Shown piece after piece: positions 1 to 7,609 of a DNA stretch of 22,483 bases. The stretch is from DATKDU01 sp035512595 (GTDB lineage Bacteria > Planctomycetota > Planctomycetia > Pirellulales > Pirellulaceae): contig DATKDU010000072.1 of NCBI GenBank assembly GCA_035512595.1, positions 1-22,483 on the forward strand, given 5' to 3'. The notes under the pieces were generated by a model. The model was not told the DNA's origin and did no database searches. It saw only the letters and a list, made by a program, of their open reading frames with translations. Position numbers and translations under genes: made by a program. Every line of letters starts with the position of its first letter. Within the stretch, counting starts at the first letter, position 1.

Positions 1-1
1 G

Positions 2-1552
2 CTGGAGCTCCTGGTGGCCATGGCGCTGACGCTGCTGTTGGTCTACGCCATGGCGGAGTTCTATTCCTACGTCGGCGACACGGTCCGCGACGGCCGGGCG
101 ATCGTCGAAATGGGAAGCGACATCCGCAATGCCGTGCGGCAGCTCAAAGAGGACTTGCAACAGGTGACGGCGAAGGCAAAGCCGCTGGCCAGCGACGACC
201 TCGGGTTCATCGAGATCGTCGAGGGGGCGGCGAGCGACACCGATTTCAACGGGAACCTTCAATACGACCAGAACCTGGAGATTGCCGACATCAACAACGA
301 CGGCCTCGTCGAGGGGCGGATGCTGGGGGACATGGACGACATCCTCACGATGACGATCCGGTCGAATGGGCAACCGTGGACCGGTCATTATCAGTTTTTT
401 GACCAAAATAGCGGCCAGTTTTCGCAGCGTACCGTCGAGTCGCATTTGGCGGAAGTCGTGTGGTTCACGACATTCAAGGACCTCAACAATGACGGCAACT
501 GGGACCCAGGCGAGCCGCCCGGCAACGACTTGGACGGCGACGGCAATAATCCAGAATTTGAAGAACCGCGCTTTCTCGTGCGGCGGATGTTCTTGATTGC
601 GCCGAACATCCTTGGTTGGCGCGACAATGCCGGTACCGATCATTTTGGCGAGTTGGTGGACCCCAGCCCGTGGCCGCGGCCGAGTCCTCGCGACGGCGAC
701 AATATTTTTCAGCACAACGACGTGTCGCTCGCGGCACCCACCTTCAATGCGACGCTGAATCGCTGGGTATGGAAGGCCAACTCGCTCACGACTTTGTCGC
801 GGCGCGAGAACCGCTTCGTGCATCTGAACCTGGATAATCCCTCGCAAAATGGACTGCTGGCCGGGAACAATTTCATGCCCAATCCGCTTCAGTTGCGGCC
901 GGCCAACTCGCTGTCGATGCAATACTACACGCTCCAGAACACCCTCCAGGGCTCCGTCCAATCGACCAAACGCGGTGAAGACCTTGTGCTGCCGAACCTG
1001 CTGGCGTTCGACATCCGCGTGTATGACCCGCAGGTCGTTCTTTATGGCGACGACCCGACCAATCCGCTCGCCGCGCTGCAACCGGGCGACCCGGGGTACA
1101 ACACGGTGCTTCAAGTTAACGAGTCGAACAATGCTTACACCTATTCGGTCGTGGGCTTCGGCGCATACGTGGATCTCGGTTTCGGACGGTACTTGCCGAA
1201 CTCCGCATATCTTGCCTACCCGGTCCCCATCGGCCTAACCACGAAGTTTCCCCTGTTCTTCGGCCTCCCTGACGCAAAGTCTGCAAGCGGCGGAATCGTC
1301 AATTGGGACTCTTGGACCACGTACTACGAACGCGACGGGCTCGACCAGTTCGGCGATGCAATGTCAGGCGGCCCATACGACTGGGCCTTCGACGGCCTTG
1401 ATAACGACAATCAAAACGGCGTCGATGATGCCGGCGAGTTCGAAACGTCGCCCCCCTACTTGACTCCGCTCCGCGGCATTCAGATCCGCATTCGCATGTA
1501 CGAGCCCGGCACGCGGCAGACGCGGCAGGCGACGATCATTCAGGATTTCTAA
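2..1552 (+). CDS. Type IV prepilin / pseudopilin-like protein, 5' end outside window
   Basis: The frame is open from the first full codon and reads LELLVAMALTLLLVYAMAEF, the conserved second half of a class III (prepilin peptidase) signal: Glu at position 5 of the mature pilin followed by one hydrophobic helix. The Gly/Phe cleavage site lies just before the window, so the internal GTG at 14 is not the real start. After the helix comes an amphipathic stretch to about residue 60 and then a large (over 400 residues) extracytoplasmic domain with no family I recognise. It carries several Asp/Asn/Gly-rich motifs (ADINNDGLVEG, DLNNDGNWDPGE, NDLDGDGNN, DGLDNDNQNGVDD) resembling dockerin/EF-hand calcium loops. 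This resembles GspJ/PulJ or PilW minor pilins but is far longer than the usual 200 residues. It would act in the inner membrane or periplasm as part of a pilus or type II secretion pseudopilus. The neighbouring pilus genes, if any, are upstream of the window. Confidence 0.8.
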   Translation: MELLVAMALTLLLVYAMAEFYSYVGDTVRDGRAIVEMGSDIRNAVRQLKEDLQQVTAKAKPLASDDLGFIEIVEGAASDTDFNGNLQYDQNLEIADINNDGLVEGRMLGDMDDILTMTIRSNGQPWTGHYQFFDQNSGQFSQRTVESHLAEVVWFTTFKDLNNDGNWDPGEPPGNDLDGDGNNPEFEEPRFLVRRMFLIAPNILGWRDNAGTDHFGELVDPSPWPRPSPRDGDNIFQHNDVSLAAPTFNATLNRWVWKANSLTTLSRRENRFVHLNLDNPSQNGLLAGNNFMPNPLQLRPANSLSMQYYTLQNTLQGSVQSTKRGEDLVLPNLLAFDIRVYDPQVVLYGDDPTNPLAALQPGDPGYNTVLQVNESNNAYTYSVVGFGAYVDLGFGRYLPNSAYLAYPVPIGLTTKFPLFFGLPDAKSASGGIVNWDSWTTYYERDGLDQFGDAMSGGPYDWAFDGLDNDNQNGVDDAGEFETSPPYLTPLRGIQIRIRMYEPGTRQTRQATIIQDF

Positions 1553-1600
1553 CGCGGGGCAGGCGACCGTCGTCGCCAGCTTCGTCTCCGAGTAACGAAT

Positions 1601-1677
1601 ACAAGCCCGCCGCGCCAGCGAGGGAAACGCTCTTTTGGCAAATCAAGGTCGTCCCTCGCTGGCGCGCCCTAGCTTGT
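1601..1677. repeat. 77-bp inverted-repeat element (ACAAGCCC...GCTTGT family), copy 1
   Basis: Left arm ACAAGCCCGCCGCGCC AGCGAGGGA at 1601-1625 pairs imperfectly with right arm TCCCTCGCTGGCGCG CCCTAGCTTGT at 1652-1677. The 26-nt centre resembles the centres of the copies at 2323-2400 and 19822-19907 (shared core TTTGGC). It lies 49 bp after the stop of the pilin-like gene. It is a dispersed non-coding repeat, with no transposase nearby. Confidence 0.75.
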
Positions 1678-1725
1678 GGCCCAGCGGCCAAGCGGCCCAT
1701 CGGAACCCGTGGCCCCGCTCTCCGG

Positions 1726-1754
1726 TTGCCTCAGAACCCGGAAATGTGTACAAT
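1726..1754 (+). promoter_or_regulatory. Possible sigma70-type promoter
   Basis: TTGCCT at 1726-1731 and TACAAT at 1749-1754 are separated by exactly 17 bp. No gene follows closely. Downstream, 1782-1812 can fold into a hairpin (CCGCCGA paired with TCGGCGG, with an inner GGC/GCC pair), so a small RNA is conceivable. Planctomycete promoter consensus is poorly defined, so this rests on match to the general bacterial consensus only. Confidence 0.3.
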
Positions 1755-1879
1755 TGTGGCATGCCGCTTGCAGCGACGGTCCCGCCGAGACGGCAGCCTG
1801 CCATTTCGGCGGCTAGCTGCTGCGCGGTCGTTGGTCTTTGACATCCGGGTTGTAAAATGCCTTCCGCCTTGGGGCGAGT

Positions 1880-1895
1880 GAAGTCTCACGACTTC
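1880..1895. repeat. Short palindrome, loop TCAC
   Basis: GAAGTC (1880-1885) and GACTTC (1890-1895) form a perfect 6-bp stem around TCAC. On the minus strand the loop reads GTGA, a GNRA-type tetraloop, in line with the other hairpins of the window. Confidence 0.55.
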
Positions 1896-2118
1896 GGCCA
1901 TTCAACGGACGGTGTAAGGCTCGCGGAGCAAGCGGCCTGCACGGGGCGCAAAGTCGCTTATTAAAGGAAAAAAGGGTCGAAATCGTAAGCGGTTGCAGCG
2001 GCAGGACTTAGCGGCGACGCATAAGCGAACTAGAATGCTTAAATCGCTTATAATTGCCGGCCGCCGCGGACAGGACAGGGCCAGGAGCCATCCCCCGTGG
2101 AACGAGGGGGCTACTTTT

Positions 2119-2223
2119 CGCGCTAGCGCGCCTGGGGCGTTCCCGAAGGGCGTAATATACGGAAGGGTCGTCGTGCCAATGCTTTGCGGCATTGGCGACA
2201 GCCGGCACTGGGCCGGCTGTCGC
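2119..2223. repeat. Cluster of palindromes in the spacer before the thioesterase
   Basis: Three structures lie together: the perfect 12-bp palindrome CGCGCTAGCGCG at 2119-2130; GCCAATGC (2175-2182) with GCATTGGC (2189-2196); and GCGACAGCCGGC (2195-2206) with GCCGGCTGTCGC (2212-2223), a perfect 12-bp stem around ACTGG. The last two share bases 2195-2196 and so could compete with each other. The whole 1680-2277 stretch shows no credible gene. It also has an isolated TATAAT at 2049-2054 without a convincing -35 box. Confidence 0.6.
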
Positions 2224-2277
2224 GCGAGCAGAGTGAGCCAACCACTGCCGCAGCGCAGCGACCAAGGGCAACGAGCT

Positions 2278-2303
2278 TCCCTCGCTGGCGCGCCCTAGCT
2301 TGT
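2278..2303. repeat. Single right arm of the ACAAGCCC...GCTTGT element
   Basis: TCCCTCGCTGGCGCG CCCTAGCTTGT is identical to the right arms at 1652-1677 and 2375-2400, but no matching left arm precedes it. It is a solo or truncated copy lying 19 bp before the full copy at 2323. Confidence 0.7.
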
Positions 2304-2322
2304 GGATCCGCGCCGTCACGCC

Positions 2323-2400
2323 ACAAGCCCGAAGCGCAAGCGAGGGAAACGCCCGTTTGGCGAATGGACGGCTCTCCCTCGCTGGCGCGCCCTAGCTTGT
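2323..2400. repeat. 78-bp inverted-repeat element (ACAAGCCC...GCTTGT family), copy 2
   Basis: Left arm ACAAGCCCGAAGCGC AAGCGAGGGA at 2323-2347, right arm at 2375-2400 identical to that of the copy at 1652-1677. The centre (2348-2374) holds CGCCCGTTTGGCGAATGG. It is followed after 27 bp by a second repeat type (2428-2487), so the spacer before the thioesterase is built from repeats. Confidence 0.75.
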
Positions 2401-2427
2401 GGAAACAGGCATGGCGTAGGATGCTTC

Positions 2428-2487
2428 GTAGGACGGCCCTGGAAGGCCGTCCACCCACTCTCGGACGGGCTGGAGGGGCCGTCCTAC
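2428..2487. repeat. Composite palindromic element GTAGG...CCTAC, copy 1
   Basis: The ends GTAGGACGGCC (2428-2438) and GGCCGTCCTAC (2477-2487) are perfect 11-bp inverted repeats. Inside, GGACGGCC (2431-2438) also pairs with GGCCGTCC (2445-2452) around CTGGAA, so the element can fold as one long or two short hairpins. It ends four bases before the ATG of the thioesterase gene and replaces the region where a Shine-Dalgarno sequence would be expected. Confidence 0.7.
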
Positions 2488-2491
2488 CAAG

Positions 2492-2938
2492 ATGAGCCAA
2501 CCACACCCGCCGGCACTGGTCGATTATCCCGTGGTCATCACGCTGCCGGTGCAGTGGGGGGACCAGGACGCCTTCGGCCACGTCAACAACGTGGTCTACT
2601 TCCGCTGGTACGAGTCGGCCCGCATCGCCTACTTCGCCCAGAGCGGCATGGACGAGCTGCTGGGCAAGCAGGAGCTGGGCCCGATCCTGGCCCGCATCGC
2701 CTGCGACTACCACCGCCAGCTCAACTTCCCCGACACGATTCAGGTCGGCTCGCGGATCACCCGCCTGGGGAGCAAGAGCATCACCATGGAGCACGCCGTC
2801 TTCAGCCAGGCGCAAAACGCCCTGATCGCCAAGTCCGACTCCGTGATCGTCATCTTCCACTACGGCGAGCAGAAGTCGTGCGCGGTTCCCGCCGACGTGC
2901 GGGCGCAGATCGAGCGGTTTGAGGGGAAGGCACTCTGA
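2492..2938 (+). CDS. Hot-dog fold acyl-CoA thioesterase (4HBT/YbgC type)
   Basis: The protein has 148 residues, a single hot-dog domain of normal length. The family signature is clear near the N-terminus: WGDQDAFGHVNNVVYFRWYE, with Asp26 at the position of the catalytic Asp of 4-hydroxybenzoyl-CoA thioesterases and YbgC, followed by the GHVNN turn and the long central helix. Such enzymes are cytoplasmic tetramers that hydrolyse acyl-CoA or acyl-ACP thioesters; the acyl group cannot be told from sequence. The ATG at 2492 is used because the signature begins about 20 residues downstream, as usual. No good ribosome-binding site is visible, since a repeat ends at 2487; GGAGGGG near 2472-2478 is too distant to be ideal. 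The gene stands alone between a repeat spacer and a convergent transporter gene. A role with the synthase-like protein at 4619 is possible but unproven. Confidence 0.88.
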   Translation: MSQPHPPALVDYPVVITLPVQWGDQDAFGHVNNVVYFRWYESARIAYFAQSGMDELLGKQELGPILARIACDYHRQLNFPDTIQVGSRITRLGSKSITMEHAVFSQAQNALIAKSDSVIVIFHYGEQKSCAVPADVRAQIERFEGKAL

Positions 2939-2972
2939 GGATTCCAATTGCCGCGGGTCGAGCCGGCTGCAA

Positions 2973-4238
2973 TTAGTCGCCCCCTTTGTCCACCGCCGCC
3001 GGCGGCTGATCCGATTTTCCAGGGTCCGGATTGCTCACCGGTTGCGGCCTGAACAACAGCGCGAAAAGCACCAGTGAGGCAAAGACCCCCACGCACGGAA
3101 TTAGCCAGAACCGGCGCCAATCGGTCACTCTTCGTATCTCCCCAGTCTGAGGGTCGGGTTCTTCCTTGGAACATAAATAGTTGGTCCAGCCCGACGCTTC
3201 GGTTCCCAGATACATCCCCAGCCCATACGTGAGTGCCGCAAACAACGCTTGTCCGCTATTGCGAATATCGACGGGGGCCGTGTTTTCGACGTGGATGAAG
3301 CCGGCTGCGAAAAAGAAATCAAAGCAGATGCCGTGCAGCGCCAGCCCGAACACGATTAGCGGAAATGGACCACCAGCCGAAAAAATGGCATAGCGAACAC
3401 CCCAGGCCAGCATGCCGACCACGAGCACCGTTTTCATGCCAAATTGGCCGAGGAACCAAGGCAACGCCAGCAGGAAAATGATCTCGGACCACTGGCCGAT
3501 CGTCATCAGCGGGCCGACGTTATCTGGCCGGACTCGCACCTTTTGTTCAAGGAACAGCGAAGTAAAACTGTAGTAGAACGCCAGGGCAATCGTGATCAGG
3601 AAGGAAATGCCGTAGAACACTGCGAATGAGGGTTCCTGGAGAAGAGAGACTGCCTTGAGGAACGGAAAAGGATCGGGGTTGGCGGGCGGGGGAGTGTGTG
3701 GCTGGAAAAAGGAACAAACGCCGAGGACGGCGGAGAGCGCGGCGGCCATCAGCAACGGACGGTTATTGACCGGCTCGCCGGGTTTGAGCAGCAACTTCAG
3801 CATCAAGTTCGCGGCAATCCAGCCGATCGTACCTAGCACGCGAATGGTGGGAAAATCGCGGGTAGCGTCCGGAATGTTGGCAAAGATGATGGCATTGGAA
3901 AGAGACAGCGTTGGGGAGTAAACCAGCGCGTAAGCCAGTGCGACCCAGTAAAACATCAACGGCTGGCGTATATAGGCCATCCACAACAGGAGCCCCGCGC
4001 CGGCCAAATGCAAAATGCCCATCACCTGTTCGCTGGCAAAGTAGCGGTCGCAAACCGCGCCCACGATCACCGGCGCGAAAATCGTCCCCAGCGACATCGT
4101 GGCATAGATGCTGCCAATCTGTTTCCCATTGAACTTGAGATTGTTCAGATACTGCCCTAAGACAACGAACCAAGCGCCCCACACGGCAAACTCGAGGAAA
4201 TTCATAACCGAGAGCGGCATCCGAATCGCCATCGACAT
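2973..4238 (-). CDS. Major facilitator transporter, NupG-like nucleoside:H+ symporter family
   Basis: The product has 421 residues with many hydrophobic segments, consistent with 12 membrane helices, and matches the length of E. coli NupG (418). The N-terminus (MSMAIRMPLSVMNFLEFAVW, then GAWFVVLGQYL) and the segment YSPTLSLSNAIIFANI are typical of the nucleoside-H+ symporter branch of the MFS, including the first-helix motif with Glu and Trp. It would sit in the cytoplasmic membrane and import nucleosides or a related small solute; the substrate is inferred from family only. The frame stays open upstream to about 4613, but the first 125 residues there are Arg/Pro/Gly-rich and unlike the family, so ATG 4238 (or 4232) is chosen. 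No clear Shine-Dalgarno is seen. The gene converges with the thioesterase (34 bp between stops) and diverges from the synthase-like gene. The C-terminal tail is short and hydrophilic. Confidence 0.85.
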   Translation of the reverse strand: MSMAIRMPLSVMNFLEFAVWGAWFVVLGQYLNNLKFNGKQIGSIYATMSLGTIFAPVIVGAVCDRYFASEQVMGILHLAGAGLLLWMAYIRQPLMFYWVALAYALVYSPTLSLSNAIIFANIPDATRDFPTIRVLGTIGWIAANLMLKLLLKPGEPVNNRPLLMAAALSAVLGVCSFFQPHTPPPANPDPFPFLKAVSLLQEPSFAVFYGISFLITIALAFYYSFTSLFLEQKVRVRPDNVGPLMTIGQWSEIIFLLALPWFLGQFGMKTVLVVGMLAWGVRYAIFSAGGPFPLIVFGLALHGICFDFFFAAGFIHVENTAPVDIRNSGQALFAALTYGLGMYLGTEASGWTNYLCSKEEPDPQTGEIRRVTDWRRFWLIPCVGVFASLVLFALLFRPQPVSNPDPGKSDQPPAAVDKGGD

Positions 4239-4618
4239 GGGCGGGGCATCCGTTGCGGCAAGCAGTGCGAAAGGAATCAGATCCACGGTTGCATCTCCAG
4301 TTTGATCGACGTGTTGGTGTCCCAGCGGCGCCGGGCCTAGGGATTGGAGTTGGCGAGGTAGGCATTGAATGCATAACAAGGCGCGGCATTCTAAAGCATG
4401 AAGCGCCGGTGCGAAAGCATTGCGCGAAGGACGCCAAGGGACTAATCTTGCGTTCGCCTGGCTGAATCCCTGAAAGCGAGGATGCCTGTTTACGCCTCGA
4501 CGAAAGACGGCCGCTGACCTAAAATGGGTAGCTTGAATCGACTTTGACGGCCCTGGCCCCTTCCTTCGCCCCTGGCACGCGCAGTACTGCCGTCCACCTC
4601 CGAAGCTTTTCATCCTGC
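4239..4618. other. Divergent spacer between transporter and synthase-like gene
   Basis: 380 bp between two divergent genes, so it should hold both promoters. I see TAAAAT at 4520-4525, about 95 bp before the synthase ATG, but no matching -35 box at 16-18 bp. No palindromic repeat of the types found elsewhere and no convincing small gene were found. Confidence 0.5.
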
Positions 4619-5935
4619 ATGTCGCGTCGCGTTGTCATCACCGGTCTGGGCCTCGTCAGCCCGCTGGGCAATTCCCCCGCCCGGCTGTGGGATGCGCTGC
4701 TGGCCGGCAAAAGCGGCATTGGCGAGCTGACCTCCGTTCCCGGCGACGCCCTGCCGACCCGCTACGGCGGTGAGGCCCGCGAATTCACCGGGGCGATCGA
4801 CGACTTTGGCCCGCTGGAAAAAACATTCGCGCGGAACATCAAAAAGTCGCTGAAGATGATGTGCCGCGAGATCCAGATGGGGGTCGCCGTCGCGCAGCTC
4901 GCCATGGCCGACGCGTCGCTCAAGCTGGCCGAGACCGACCTCGACCGCATGGGCGTGCTGTACGGCTCTGACTACATGCTCACGCTGCCGCAGGAGTTTT
5001 CCGCCGGCATCCGCAACTGCCTGGATGACCAGGGGAAGTTTCAGTTTTCGCGGTGGGCGGAAGCGGGACTGCCGGCGGTCGAGCCGCTGTGGCTGCTCAA
5101 GTACTTGCCGAACCTGCCGGCGGCTCATATTGCGATCTTCAACGACCTGCACGGGCCGAACAACTCGCTGACGATTCGCGAAGCGTCGGCGAATCAGGCG
5201 ATTGCTGAGGCTTACTGCACGATCGAGCGGGGGCACGCCGACGTGATGATTGCCGGGGCGACGGGAACGCGCGTGCATCCCGGCCGGACGCTGCACGTGG
5301 TGCTGCAGGAGCAGATTGCCGAGGATTGCCAAGACCCGACAACGATGAGCCGGCCGTTCGACAAGAACCGCACGGGACAGGTGATCGGCGAAGGGGCGGC
5401 GGCGATCATCCTGGAGGAGTCGTCGCACGCCGAGAAGCGCGGCGCGAAGATTCTCGGCGAAGTGATCGGCTACGGTTCATCGTCGGTGTCGAACATCCGC
5501 GGCATTGGCGACTTGTACCAAACGGCCGGCAACGCGCTAACGCAGGCGCTGCGGACGAGCGGACTTGCGCCCGATGAAGTGGGGCATTTGAATGCCCACG
5601 GCCTGGCGACGATGCACAGCGACCGGGAAGAGGCCCGCGCGATTCGGGACGTTTTTGAGGGGCGGAAAACGCCGGTCCCCGTGGTTGCCGCCAAGAGCTA
5701 CTTTGGAAATCTGGGTGCTGCCGGCGGCGCGGTGGAGCTGATCGCCAGCGTGCTTTCCCTGAATCACGGCCGGCTGTTCCGCACGCTGAACTACGAGACG
5801 CCCGATCCGGCGTGCCCGATCCACGTCGTGGCCGGCGACGGCGAGCCGCCCGGCGATTCGTTCATCAACGTGAACCTCACGCCGCAGGGTCAGGGAAGTG
5901 CGATTGTCGTGCGGCGGTTTTCTGCACAGGCCTGA
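4619..5935 (+). CDS. Beta-ketoacyl-ACP synthase (FabF/KS) homologue lacking catalytic Cys
   Basis: The 438-residue protein has the full thiolase-fold condensing-enzyme layout: RRVVITGLGLVSPLGNS at the N-terminus, the GPN block near 180, the AHG block near 327 and the C-terminal KSYFGNLGAAGG block. In FabF the catalytic triad is Cys-His-His. Here the Cys position reads GPNNSLTIREASANQ, with Glu188 in its place; the first His is kept (His327, NAHGLAT), and the second is Asn364 (KSYFGN instead of KSxxGH). The protein therefore should not form an acyl-enzyme. It may be a decarboxylating or chain-length-factor-like partner, or have an unrelated acyl-binding role. ATG 4619 is chosen because the fold starts right there; the frame also allows a TTG at 4544. 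No ribosome-binding site is evident. No ACP, intact synthase or reductase gene is in the window. Confidence 0.85.
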   Translation: MSRRVVITGLGLVSPLGNSPARLWDALLAGKSGIGELTSVPGDALPTRYGGEAREFTGAIDDFGPLEKTFARNIKKSLKMMCREIQMGVAVAQLAMADASLKLAETDLDRMGVLYGSDYMLTLPQEFSAGIRNCLDDQGKFQFSRWAEAGLPAVEPLWLLKYLPNLPAAHIAIFNDLHGPNNSLTIREASANQAIAEAYCTIERGHADVMIAGATGTRVHPGRTLHVVLQEQIAEDCQDPTTMSRPFDKNRTGQVIGEGAAAIILEESSHAEKRGAKILGEVIGYGSSSVSNIRGIGDLYQTAGNALTQALRTSGLAPDEVGHLNAHGLATMHSDREEARAIRDVFEGRKTPVPVVAAKSYFGNLGAAGGAVELIASVLSLNHGRLFRTLNYETPDPACPIHVVAGDGEPPGDSFINVNLTPQGQGSAIVVRRFSAQA

Positions 5936-5946
5936 AGCTGAGATGC

Positions 5947-6117
5947 TTACCTGCTGACAGCCGCGGTCCAGTCCGGCCGATCCGCCAGCGGCGCAGGCTC
6001 GATTACCTCAAGCGGCGGGTAAAGAAGCTCGGCCTGCCCGGCCACCTGCACCACCCCCGATTTCAGTACGCCGGGGGCTCGCGCATCGGTCAGCACGGTG
6101 TCGGCCAGCCGAGGCAT
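5947..6117 (-). CDS. Possible small hypothetical protein, or 3' remnant of a larger gene
   Basis: A 56-residue frame starts with ATG 6117, four bases after AGGAG, and begins MPRLADTVLTDARAPGVLKS. Its codons are strongly G/C at the third position, like the real genes around it, while the same frame upstream of 6117 is not. It lies 121 bp after the DUF1552 stop on the same strand and converges with the synthase-like gene (11 bp). I do not recognise the sequence, and it has no signal peptide or membrane segment. It might be the surviving C-terminus of a decayed gene. An earlier ATG at 6210 would give 87 residues. Confidence 0.4.
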   Translation of the reverse strand: MPRLADTVLTDARAPGVLKSGVVQVAGQAELLYPPLEVIEPAPLADRPDWTAAVSR

Positions 6118-6238
6118 CTCGCTCCTCGCTGCCGAGCTGGAGCACAAGCGATATCGAAAACTCGTCGTCAGCGACACCTTATGGCGCGGTTTCGATTCTC
6201 TCTTCGACATTCGGCTAAAATGCGGAGCGTCATCCAGG

Positions 6239-7573
6239 TCAAATTCCCGGCAAGCTGCCGGTGCTGTCGCCAAAGCGGTCGATCTTCAGCCCCATGCGCT
6301 GCGCCAGCGCCACGTGCAGATTGCACATTGGCGTGGGATCGGCAGCCTCCAGCCGTTTGCCCGGATGCAAAGTTCCGCCCCCTCGCCCGGCCAGCACCAG
6401 CGGCAGATTGCTGTGCAGATGCTGATTCCCTTCGCTGATGCAGCCGCCGTACAGGATCATCGACGCGTCCAGCAGCGTCCCGTCCCCTTCGGGAATAGCC
6501 CGCAGCCGCTCCAGGAACCAGGCCAACTGCTCGACGTAGAACTGGTCGATGCGGGCGATTTTTTCCAGCGTCGCCTGATTGCCGCGATGATGGGAAAGCT
6601 GGTGGTGGGCTTCGGGCACGCCGATCTCTGGAAACGCACGATTGCTGCCGTCGTTGGCCAGCGTAAAGGTAATCATCCGCGTCGCATCGGCCTGGAATGC
6701 CAGGGCAATGATGTCAAACATCATGCGGACGTGCTCCTGGTACGAATCGGGGATGCCCTGCGGCCGCTCGAAGTCGGGCAGTGGCACAGGGGCTTGCTCG
6801 GCGCGCCCGATCCGCTCCTCGACGTCGCGGAGTGCCGTCAGGTATTGATCGAGCTTGTCTCGATCGGCGGCATTGATTTGGCGGGCCAGGGTGTGCGCGT
6901 CGTCCAGAACGAAATCGAGCACGCTCTGGCGCAGCTCGCGGCGGGCATCCGCTCCGCCGTCCCCCGCATGGAATTCGCCGAACAAACGTTCGAACGCGGC
7001 ACGCGGATTCTGCTCGGCGGGCACGGGGCTGGTGCTGCTGGACCACGACAGGTTGAACTGGTAGGCGCAACTGTACCCCGAGTCGCAGCGTCCCGTGATC
7101 CGCGCGCCGTCGGTGCTGAGTTCCAGCGACGGCAGGCGGGTCAAGCGACCGATCCGCTGCCCGATGACCTGGTCGATAGAGACGCCGTTGCGAATATCCG
7201 AGCCGCCGGTCTTCTTGGGGCGGACGCCCGTCAGGTAGACCGCGGTGGCGCGAGAATGGTCGCCGCCCCCATCCGGGCCGGGCGTGGCGTTTTCATGATT
7301 GAGCCCGCTGATCACCGCGAATTCCTTGCGGAGCGGCGCCAGCGGCGCCAGCGTCGGCGACAGCTCGTAATTCTCGCCCGAGCCAGTGACCTGCCATTGG
7401 GCGACGTTCACGCCGTTGGGAACGTAGAGATAGGCCAGGCGCCGCGGCACTTCGGTCGGCTCGTCCGCGGCGTGACTCCATCGTCCCAGGGACTCAAGCA
7501 GCGGCAGCCCGACACAAACGCCGGCAGCACGGAGCACGCCGCGGCGACTCATCGAAAACGATCGAGCATTCAT
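6239..7573 (-). CDS. DUF1552 family secreted protein with Tat signal
   Basis: The 444-residue protein begins MNARSFSMSRRGVLRAAGVC, a twin-arginine signal (SRRGVLRAAG) with a hydrophobic core ending near WSHAADEP. The rest matches DUF1552 in its characteristic stretches (LYVPNGVN, SGLNHENATPGPDGGGDHSR, YGGCISEGNQHLHSNLPLVL and the C-terminal NLHVALAQRMG block). It should be exported folded to the periplasm; the molecular function is not established. In planctomycetes it is typically encoded next to a DUF1592-type cytochrome c, as here (36 bp downstream of it), suggesting one operon. ATG 7573 is preferred over an ATG at 7588 because GGAG lies seven bases before it. The domain resembles sulfatase/alkaline phosphatase-like DUF1501 proteins in role but not clearly in sequence. 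Confidence 0.9.
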   Translation of the reverse strand: MNARSFSMSRRGVLRAAGVCVGLPLLESLGRWSHAADEPTEVPRRLAYLYVPNGVNVAQWQVTGSGENYELSPTLAPLAPLRKEFAVISGLNHENATPGPDGGGDHSRATAVYLTGVRPKKTGGSDIRNGVSIDQVIGQRIGRLTRLPSLELSTDGARITGRCDSGYSCAYQFNLSWSSSTSPVPAEQNPRAAFERLFGEFHAGDGGADARRELRQSVLDFVLDDAHTLARQINAADRDKLDQYLTALRDVEERIGRAEQAPVPLPDFERPQGIPDSYQEHVRMMFDIIALAFQADATRMITFTLANDGSNRAFPEIGVPEAHHQLSHHRGNQATLEKIARIDQFYVEQLAWFLERLRAIPEGDGTLLDASMILYGGCISEGNQHLHSNLPLVLAGRGGGTLHPGKRLEAADPTPMCNLHVALAQRMGLKIDRFGDSTGSLPGI

Positions 7574-7609
7574 GGTTGGACTCCGCATCGCCTAAAGGGG
7601 CAGCCAGCG

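Noticed and set aside
2049..2054. TATAAT as a promoter for the thioesterase gene
   Set aside because: No -35 match at 16-18 bp and more than 400 bp of repeats lie before the ATG.
1553..2491. tRNA or other structured RNA gene in the long spacer
   Set aside because: No T-loop (GGTTCGA-like) motif with matching acceptor arms was found; the structure present is explained by repeats.
2123..2947. Minus-strand frame of 274 codons over the thioesterase gene
   Set aside because: Shadow of the hot-dog thioesterase; its N-terminal half mirrors that gene and the rest is encoded by repeats.
4239..4613. N-terminal extension of 125 residues on the transporter
   Set aside because: The extra sequence is Arg/Pro/Gly-rich, has no membrane or domain features, and the family starts right at MSMAIRM.
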